Positions 1-4,244 of a DNA stretch of 5,039 nt are shown here, piece after piece. The first letter of the stretch is position 1, and each line of letters starts with the position of its first letter. Location of the stretch: contig JAKPUV010000173.1 in the NCBI GenBank assembly GCA_029554925.1, positions 1-5,039 on the forward strand, in the 5' to 3' direction. This stretch comes from Candidatus Hydrogenedentota bacterium (lineage in GTDB: Bacteria; Hydrogenedentota; Hydrogenedentia; Hydrogenedentales; CAITNO01). A model generated the notes under the pieces. That model was not told the origin of the DNA, did not search any database, and saw only the letters and a list, made by a program, of their open reading frames with translations. Made by a program: the position numbers and the translations under genes.

Positions 1-193
1 CGCTCTGGCGGGCGCACTCCGCGTAGCGGCCCTCGGTGGACTCATACAGCCCCCGGCTGCCCTGGAAAAGGAGCGTGGACAGCCCCGCCAGCACCAGCAC
101 GAACAGCAGGGGCCGCCGGACGAAACAGCGCTCCAGTCCCCCCGCCTGCGGCGGGGCGACGGGCGCGGCATCGGTCTCTGGGGCTTCTGTCAT
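1..193 (-). CDS. ArnT/PMT-family membrane glycosyltransferase, N-terminal fragment
   Basis: Only the first 64 residues are in the window; the reading frame stays open to the left edge. After a polar, Ala/Pro-rich N-terminal tail (about residues 1-19) comes Arg-flanked hydrophobic segment 1 (about 29-43, PLLFVLVLAGLSTLLF). It is followed by GSRGLYESTEGRYAECARQS, which matches the first periplasmic loop signature of GT-C enzymes of the ArnT/PMT type (family form: L-[YW]-x-[PN]-[DT]-E-x-RYAE-xAR). These enzymes move a sugar from a polyprenyl-phosphate carrier to lipid A, protein or another acceptor on the outer face of the inner membrane; acceptor and sugar cannot be told from this fragment. The usual Asp of the DE pair is Thr here (S-T-E), a variant also seen in family members with NTE. 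The ATG at 193 is preceded by GAGG 11 nt upstream, and an in-frame stop lies close upstream on that strand's leader. A sigma70-like promoter lies at 299-327. Confidence 0.75.
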   Translation of the reverse strand, partial: MTEAPETDAAPVAPPQAGGLERCFVRRPLLFVLVLAGLSTLLFQGSRGLYESTEGRYAECARQS

Positions 194-256
194 CAATCAA
201 CCAACCTCATGGTGCGCCCCCCGTCGGGGCGTCGGAACCCTCCCGTCCCCGCCGTG

Positions 257-277
257 CCCGCCCGAAACCGGGGCGGG
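257..277 (-). other. GC-rich leader hairpin upstream of the glycosyltransferase gene
   Basis: CCCGCCC (257-263) and GGGCGGG (271-277) form a perfect 7-bp stem with a 7-nt loop. It lies inside the roughly 100-nt untranslated leader predicted for the minus-strand glycosyltransferase transcript. No T-run follows on either strand, so it is not an intrinsic terminator. It may simply be a by-product of high GC content. Confidence 0.3.
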
Positions 278-298
278 ACGCGGAACCCGCAGGGGAAA

Positions 299-327
299 AC
301 AATACAGCAAACGCTGGTTTCCGTCAA
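299..327 (-). promoter_or_regulatory. sigma70-like promoter for the glycosyltransferase gene
   Basis: Read on the minus strand, a -35 box TTGACG (322-327) and a -10 box TATTGT (299-304) are separated by exactly 17 bp. The match to TTGACA/TATAAT is 5/6 and 4/6. This is the most AT-rich patch of the intergenic region. The predicted start is near 292, leaving a leader of about 100 nt before the ATG at 193. It is back to back with the crcB promoter; the two -35 boxes are 17 bp apart. Confidence 0.55.
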
Positions 328-344
328 ATCACGGGCCTCTCGCG

Positions 345-374
345 TTGCCCGGGACCGGTCGGGTCGGCTACACT
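345..374 (+). promoter_or_regulatory. sigma70-like promoter for the fluoride operon
   Basis: TTGCCC (345-350) and TACACT (369-374) are spaced by 18 bp, each matching the sigma70 consensus at 4/6. The predicted start, about 381, falls just before the first base of the fluoride aptamer (387). That is the placement expected for a riboswitch-led transcript and is the main support for this call. The spacer contains the 8-bp palindrome GACCGGTC (353-360), which could be an operator but may be chance. Confidence 0.5.
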
Positions 375-386
375 GGCTCCTGACTT

Positions 387-436
387 CGGGGATGGAGTCC
401 CCCGCACAACCGCCTGGCCCGGGCTGATGACTCCTG
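387..436 (+). promoter_or_regulatory. fluoride riboswitch (crcB motif) aptamer
   Basis: The segment has every part of the crcB-motif RNA. P1 pairs GGGG (388-391) with CCCC (400-403). The P1 loop ATGGAGTC carries GGAGTC (394-399), which pairs perfectly with GACTCC (429-434) to give the pseudoknot of the known fluoride aptamer fold. P3 pairs GCCT (412-415) with GGGC (421-424), with one U-G pair and loop GGCCC. The conserved strings GATG near the 5' end and CTGATGACTCCTG (424-436) at the 3' end match the family consensus. It ends 50 nt before the crcB start, the classic location. No stem followed by a T-run lies between aptamer and gene, so control is more likely at translation initiation than by termination. 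An ATG at 427 sits inside the aptamer and is not a start. Confidence 0.93.
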
Positions 437-486
437 GCGGACAAGGGTCGAAACGTCTGTTGTCACGCGGAAGGATGCCTGAAGTC

Positions 487-861
487 ATGCAGAAACTGAT
501 GTTGCTGGCCCTGGCGGGGGCCTTGGGAACCCTGGCGCGCTACGGGCTGGGCGGTCTGGTCCAGCGGATCGGGGGGGAGGGCTTTCCCTGGGGCACGCTG
601 GCGGTCAATCTGGCGGGATGTCTGGCCGCGGGCCTGCTCTGGACCCTGTTCGAGAGCCGCTGGACGGTCTCCGGGGAGACCCGCGCGGTCGTGCTGGTGG
701 GGTTCATGGGGGCCTTCACCACCTTCTCCACCCTGATCCTGGAGACCGGGCACATGGTGCGCGCCTCGGAATGGGCCCACGCCGGACTCAACCTCACCCT
801 GCACAACGGACTGGGCTTTGCCGCCCTGTTCGCGGGCATCTTCATCGGCCGACTGTTCTAA
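487..861 (+). CDS. crcB: fluoride export channel CrcB/FluC
   Basis: This is an inner-membrane fluoride channel that works as a dual-topology dimer and lets fluoride leave the cytoplasm. At 124 residues it has the usual family length, with four hydrophobic segments at about 3-25, 34-55, 66-88 and 98-121. Family signatures include GALGTLARYG (11-20), FPWGTLAVNLAG (33-44) with pore-lining Asn41, and GFMGAFTTFST (72-82), the TM3 break that binds the central sodium ion in known structures. Within FTTFSTL the first Phe-box position is Phe80, but the second, Phe in most FluCs, is Leu83. Start choice: ATG 487 gives the normal family N-terminus and has AAGGA ending 11 nt upstream. ATG 475 overlaps that AAGGA, and ATG 427 lies inside the riboswitch. 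The gene follows the fluoride riboswitch, and its stop codon overlaps the ribosome site of the DUF190 gene. Confidence 0.95.
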   Translation: MQKLMLLALAGALGTLARYGLGGLVQRIGGEGFPWGTLAVNLAGCLAAGLLWTLFESRWTVSGETRAVVLVGFMGAFTTFSTLILETGHMVRASEWAHAGLNLTLHNGLGFAALFAGIFIGRLF

Positions 862-867
862 AGGAGG
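861..867 (+). promoter_or_regulatory. strong ribosome binding site for the DUF190 gene
   Basis: AAGGAGG, a full Shine-Dalgarno match, lies 7 nt before ATG 875. Its first A is the last base of the crcB stop TAA. This couples the two genes tightly and fixes the DUF190 start over an upstream in-frame ATG. Confidence 0.85.
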
Positions 868-874
868 CGAGCAC

Positions 875-1231
875 ATGAAACTCCCCGCGGAAGCCTGCCT
901 GCTGCGCGTGTTCATCGGCGAGAGCGACAAGAAGGACGGCGTCCCCCTGTACGAGGTCATCGTCCGGGAGGCCCGCGCCCGGGGGCTGGCCGGGGCCACG
1001 GCCACCCGGGGCTTCCTCGGCTTCGGGGCCAACAGCCGCATCCACACCGCCAAGGTGCTGCGCCTGTCGGAGGACCTGCCCGTTGTCGTGGAGATCGTGG
1101 ATGCGGAGGAGAAAATCCAGGCGTTCCTGCCCGAACTCGACGCCCTGGTCGGCGAGGGGCTGGTGACCATGGAAAAGGTCCGCGTCATCACCTACCGCCA
1201 CAACAACGGGGCGGGGAGTGCGGACGCCTAG
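875..1231 (+). CDS. DUF190 family PII-like protein
   Basis: The 118-residue product is a highly typical DUF190 protein. Visible hallmarks are LLRVFIGESDKKDGVPLYE (9-27), AxxRGLAGATxxRGFLGFGA (33-52), NSRIHTAKVLRLSEDLPVVV (53-72) and EGLVTMEKVRVI (94-105). The family adopts a ferredoxin-like fold related to the PII signalling proteins, and members are often found beside crcB. Its exact role is unknown. It has no signal peptide or membrane segment, so it should be cytoplasmic. Position directly after crcB, 13 bp from its stop and behind the same fluoride riboswitch, implies a part in fluoride tolerance, perhaps as a trimeric regulator or partner of FluC (inference). The C-terminal tail (109-118) is polar and variable. 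Its stop TAG overlaps the stop of the convergent gene by 3 of 4 bases. Confidence 0.93.
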   Translation: MKLPAEACLLRVFIGESDKKDGVPLYEVIVREARARGLAGATATRGFLGFGANSRIHTAKVLRLSEDLPVVVEIVDAEEKIQAFLPELDALVGEGLVTMEKVRVITYRHNNGAGSADA

Positions 1232-2076
1232 AACCGACCGCAGACGAAGGTCTCGAGCATCCAGCCGTTGAAGTCGTCCTGCTGGTCGTGGAAGAAGAGG
1301 TAGCCGCCGAGGGCGTTGAAGGTGAAGGTGTCCGACAGGGGGATTTCCACGCCCGCGCGCGGGCTGGCCCAGAACAGGTGGAAGATGTCCTTCTGGCGGA
1401 TGCGGAAGGCGTCGCCGGTGAGGGGCGTCCACATGCGGACCTCGGCCTCCGACAGCTGCCGGGAATACCCCGCGTTCATCTCCGTGACGGGTTTCGTCCC
1501 CTTCAGCGCGCCGAGCAGCCCGGGCTCCTCCTTTTCCGGGCGGCCCCAGGGCCACCAGCGAATGGACGCCCCGGCGTTGAGGGACTGGCGGGTGAAGTAC
1601 ACCTTGGAGGAGACGGGGAGCAGGGGGGGCAGGCCGTAGGTGTCCCGGTTGCGGATGGTGCCCTGGCCGCCGCCCGCGTAGACGGTCCACGCCAGGGACT
1701 CGTTGATGTCGCGGCCCACGCCGAGAGTCAGGTCCCAGATCATCCAGTCGTCGCGCCAGTCCTGGAAGGTGGTCACCCGCCGCCAGCGCGGAAACAGCAG
1801 GCTGAACAGGCCGTTGATCTGCCGGTCAATCCGGGTCTCGGAGGTCTTCAGCTTGTTGTGGTAGTTGGACGTGGTGACGAACCAGAACCAGTCGCCGGGC
1901 TCCTCGTCGTCCCCTTCGGTCTCCTCCGCCTCGGCGGCGGAGGGTGTTTCAGCCTCCGCCGCGGCCGTTTCACCTGCCGGGGCGGCGGGAGGCGCCTCTT
2001 TCGGGGCTTCGGTGTCGGCGGCGTGCGCGGCCAAGCAGGCCGCCAGCGCGAGGCACAGCAGGAACACGCGGGTCAT
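1228..2076 (-). CDS. exported, probably outer-membrane beta-barrel protein of unknown function
   Basis: I do not recognise the family. The 282-residue product starts with a signal sequence (MTRVFLLCLALAACLAAHAA), with a likely signal peptidase I site after Ala19 or Ala20. LAAC at 11-14 could also be read as a lipobox, which would make a short-leader lipoprotein. Residues 21-60 are a disordered acidic Ala/Pro/Glu stretch. From about 61 to the end, alternating aromatic and polar strands rich in Trp, Tyr, Phe and Gly (e.g. MIWDLTLGVGRDI, LAWTVYAGGGQG, SLNAGASIRWWPW, FTFNALGGYLFF) and a final Phe suggest a beta-barrel assembled by BAM. ATG 2076 has GGGAG 7 nt upstream. It lies 43 bp after thrS on the same strand, a gap holding only a 6-bp GC hairpin (2098-2113) without a T-run, so read-through from thrS is plausible. 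Its stop shares CTAG with the convergent DUF190 gene. Confidence 0.75.
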   Translation of the reverse strand: MTRVFLLCLALAACLAAHAADTEAPKEAPPAAPAGETAAAEAETPSAAEAEETEGDDEEPGDWFWFVTTSNYHNKLKTSETRIDRQINGLFSLLFPRWRRVTTFQDWRDDWMIWDLTLGVGRDINESLAWTVYAGGGQGTIRNRDTYGLPPLLPVSSKVYFTRQSLNAGASIRWWPWGRPEKEEPGLLGALKGTKPVTEMNAGYSRQLSEAEVRMWTPLTGDAFRIRQKDIFHLFWASPRAGVEIPLSDTFTFNALGGYLFFHDQQDDFNGWMLETFVCGRF

Positions 2077-2119
2077 GCCGGTTCTCCCGTTGTTGTCCGC
2101 GCCGCCGGGCGCGCGGGGT

Positions 2120-3946
2120 TCAGCCGAGGGGCAGGGCGGTGTCGGCGAAGTTGTCCATGGCGCGCGCGGCGCGCATGTCCTTCAGCGCGTCGAAGGCCCT
2201 GTCGAACGCGACCGTCACCTGCTCCTTGACGCAGTACCGCCGCCAGGTCACCGTGCGGTCTTCCATCTCCTTGGCGCCGACCACCCAGACATTCGGAATC
2301 TTCCGGGTGACGGCGTTGCGGATCTTCTTGTTGAAGCTCTCCTCCGAGTCGTCCGTCTCGACGCGGAAGAAGTCGCCGCAGAGGCGCTCCTGAAGCTCGG
2401 CGGCGTAGGGCGCGAAGTCGGCGCTCACCGGCACGATGCGGACCTGGACCGGGGCCATCCAGGTGGGGAACGCGCCGCCGTAGAACTCGATAAGGAAGGA
2501 GATCATGCGCTCGTGCGTGCTCAGGGGGGCACGGTGCAGGATGTAGGGGCGCTTGCGCTGGCCGTCGCGGTCGGCGTAGGTCAGGTCGAAGCGCTCCGCC
2601 ATCACGAAGTCGAGCTGGCAGGTGGAGACGGTCTCCTCGCGGCCCATGAGGTTCTTGATCTGGATGTCCACCTTGGGGCCGTAGAAGGCGGCCTCGCCGC
2701 GCTCCTCCTCGTAGGCCACCCCGAGATTGTGCAGCACCTGGCGCACCGCCGTCTCCGACTGCTCCCACGCGTTGTGGTCCGCCACAAACTTGTCGCTGTC
2801 CGGGTCGTGCAGCGAGAGGCGCACGCGGAAGTTGCCGAGGCGCAGGTGGGCATAGTACTTCTGGTACATCTGGATGACGCTGTGGAACTCGCCCTCGACC
2901 TGCTCCGGAGTGCAGTAGATGTGCGCGTCGTTCATGGTCATGGCGCGCACGCGCAGGAGCCCCGAGAGGGACCCGTGCTTCTCGTAGCGGAAGTCGTTGC
3001 CGTACTCCGCCAGCCGCAGGGGCAGCTCGCGGTAGCTGCGGGGCCGCGCCGCGTAGACCTTGTGGTGGTGCGGGCAGTTCATCGGCCGCAGGTAGTACTC
3101 GTCGTTCTCGTCCACGAGCATGGGCGGGAACATGCTGTCCTTGTAGTAGGGCAGGTGGCCCGAACGCAGGTAGAGCGCGCCGCGCGCCACGGACGGCGTG
3201 GTGACCCGCTGGAAACCCGCCAGGAACTCCTCCTCCTTCGCCCACTTTTCCAGCTCGTCCCGCAGCACCGTGCCGTGGGGCATCCACAGCGGGAAGCCCA
3301 CGCCCACGTCGGCGTCCTGGATGAAGAGGTCCAGCTCGTCGCCGAGCTTGCGGTGGTCGCGCTCCATGGCCAGTTTGCGCCGCGCGATGTAGTCCTTCAG
3401 CTCGTCCTTCGACGCGAAGGCCAGCGCGTAGATGCGCGTGAGCATGGGGCGCTTCTCGTCGCCGCGCCAGTAGCTGCCCGAGATGCGGTCCAGTTTGAAG
3501 CAGCCGCGGGGGACCTGGCCGGTCCGCTCCAGATGCGGCCCCTCGCACATGTCCGTGAACCCGCCGCTGGTGTAGAACGACAGGCTGCCGCCGCCGGCCT
3601 TGCCCGTCTCGACCAGTTCGCGGGCGTACTCGGCCTTATAGGTCTCGCCGCGCTCCTCGAACCACGCCAGCGCCTCTGCCAGCGGCATCTCGCTCCGCTC
3701 AAACGGGGCGTTCTTCCGCAGGATCAGCTCCATGCGCTTCTCGATTTCCGGGAGGTCGGCCTCGCCCAGGGGCTCGCCGCCGAAGTCAAAGTCGTAGTAG
3801 AACCCGAACTCCACCGGCGGGCCGAAGGCCAGCTTCGCGTTCGGGCGCAGCTCCAGCACGGCCTCGGCCATGATGTGCGCCAGCGAGTGGCGCAGCCGGT
3901 ACAACTGCTCCTGGCCGTCCTGCGGCTTGTCACATTCCTCGCACAT
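2120..3946 (-). CDS. thrS: threonyl-tRNA synthetase lacking the TGS domain
   Basis: This cytoplasmic class II enzyme charges tRNA-Thr with threonine. The editing domain (about 14-190) keeps its metal-like residues His20 and His24 (HSLAH) and Cys134 and His138 (CEGPH), so it should clear Ser-tRNA-Thr. The catalytic core (about 200-500) has zinc ligands Cys291 (MNCPHH), His342 (NDAH) and His471 (ILHRA). It also has motif 2 around FRYE (319-322) to RVRAMTMNDAH (332-342), and motif 3 THERM with Arg480. The anticodon-binding domain covers about 500-590 (PTWMAPVQVRIVPV onward). It has 608 residues against about 640 in E. coli. The missing part is the N-terminal TGS domain, replaced by a 13-residue tail with a CEEC pair (2-5). 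TGS-less ThrRSs are known in several lineages. The start ATG 3946 has AAGGA 8 nt upstream. The gene stands alone, not followed by infC. Confidence 0.97.
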   Translation of the reverse strand: MCEECDKPQDGQEQLYRLRHSLAHIMAEAVLELRPNAKLAFGPPVEFGFYYDFDFGGEPLGEADLPEIEKRMELILRKNAPFERSEMPLAEALAWFEERGETYKAEYARELVETGKAGGGSLSFYTSGGFTDMCEGPHLERTGQVPRGCFKLDRISGSYWRGDEKRPMLTRIYALAFASKDELKDYIARRKLAMERDHRKLGDELDLFIQDADVGVGFPLWMPHGTVLRDELEKWAKEEEFLAGFQRVTTPSVARGALYLRSGHLPYYKDSMFPPMLVDENDEYYLRPMNCPHHHKVYAARPRSYRELPLRLAEYGNDFRYEKHGSLSGLLRVRAMTMNDAHIYCTPEQVEGEFHSVIQMYQKYYAHLRLGNFRVRLSLHDPDSDKFVADHNAWEQSETAVRQVLHNLGVAYEEERGEAAFYGPKVDIQIKNLMGREETVSTCQLDFVMAERFDLTYADRDGQRKRPYILHRAPLSTHERMISFLIEFYGGAFPTWMAPVQVRIVPVSADFAPYAAELQERLCGDFFRVETDDSEESFNKKIRNAVTRKIPNVWVVGAKEMEDRTVTWRRYCVKEQVTVAFDRAFDALKDMRAARAMDNFADTALPLG

Positions 3947-3965
3947 GATGCACGTCCTTCTTCCC

Positions 3966-4001
3966 CGCGCGGGTCCAATTGCGGCGGCCCCGCGCGTTTT
4001 T
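3966..4001. other. GC hairpin in the thrS leader, terminator-like on the plus strand
   Basis: CGCGCGGG (3966-3973) and CCCGCGCG (3989-3996) form an 8-bp stem with a 15-nt loop. On the plus strand it is followed by five T (3997-4001), so it has the form of an intrinsic terminator facing right, yet no plus-strand gene precedes it. In the thrS mRNA the same stem lies only about 10 nt upstream of the ribosome site AAGGA (3952-3956), where it could affect initiation. Either it ends antisense transcripts or it is a leader structure; the sequence does not decide. Confidence 0.35.
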
Positions 4002-4069
4002 GGTTAACAACGTAAAACCCAAACGAAAATGCCCCCGGCCGCCTTCCCTGGCCCCATTCTGTCACGGAA

Positions 4070-4094
4070 GCCCCCGCCGCCGCAAACCGGGGGC
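4070..4094. other. second GC hairpin in the thrS upstream region
   Basis: GCCCCCG (4070-4076) and CGGGGGC (4088-4094) give a perfect 7-bp stem with an 11-nt loop and no T-run on either side. Nearby, AGCCCGGGCT (4113-4122) is a perfect 10-bp palindrome. Neither is tied to a known element. The rest of 3947-4136 contains a short AT-rich patch (about 3997-4030), where a thrS promoter is most likely. I could not find a pair of boxes good enough to call. Confidence 0.25.
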
Positions 4095-4136
4095 GGAAAT
4101 TCGGCCCAAGCAAGCCCGGGCTGCGGGAGGGCGGAA

Positions 4137-4215
4137 AATGTAGATGCGGCATCTTGCCGCGTTCTTCGGGTCAACGGGCGGCCCCAAGAACGCGGCAAGA
4201 TGCCGCGTCTACGTT
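4137..4215. repeat. 30-bp nested inverted repeat, possible terminator of the SNase-PDZ gene
   Basis: Arms 4137-4166 and 4186-4215 are reverse complements over 30 positions with only two T/G exceptions (4139/4213 and 4145/4207), around a 19-nt centre in which GGG (4168-4170) can also pair with CCC (4182-4184). Each arm is itself palindromic: GCGGCA-TCT-TGCCGC (4146-4160) on the left, and ACGCGGCA-AGA-TGCCGCGT (4190-4208) on the right. The repeat starts 29 bp after the stop of the minus-strand SNase-PDZ gene. On that strand the stem runs into a TTTT, so it may end that transcript. The near-perfect nested symmetry is more than an ordinary terminator needs and looks like a dispersed intergenic palindromic repeat of the REP/MITE type (inference). 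No coding capacity is seen. Confidence 0.8.
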
Positions 4216-4244
4216 GAATTGGGAAATCCCCGCCGCCGGGAAGC

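Noticed and set aside
193..444. An 83-codon minus-strand frame upstream of the glycosyltransferase gene
   Set aside because: It covers the divergent promoter region and the antisense of the riboswitch, has no ribosome site or family features, and its composition is that of random GC-rich sequence.
427..486. Extended crcB start at ATG 427
   Set aside because: This ATG is part of the conserved CTGATG of the fluoride aptamer, and the extra 20 residues do not match FluC N-termini.
2098..2113. Terminator between thrS and the barrel gene
   Set aside because: CGCGCC/GGCGCG gives only a 6-bp stem with a 4-nt loop and no T-run on either strand.
2073..3548. A 491-codon open frame on the minus strand within thrS in another frame
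   Set aside because: The product is Arg/Pro/Gly/Ala-rich with no recognisable domain, and it overlaps thrS throughout; a GC-bias shadow.
1865..4015. A 716-codon open frame on the plus strand opposite thrS
   Set aside because: It is antisense to thrS and the end of the barrel gene; its product is a Val/Leu/Arg/His-rich, motif-free sequence typical of the mirror of a GC-rich gene, while the opposite strand encodes a fully motif-complete ThrRS.
3947..4136. Possible T-box or E. coli-type thrS operator in the thrS leader
   Set aside because: No T-box consensus was found, and the hairpin loop does not show a threonine anticodon-like CGT, GGT or TGT in the right setting; moreover the enzyme lacks the TGS part used in the E. 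coli system.
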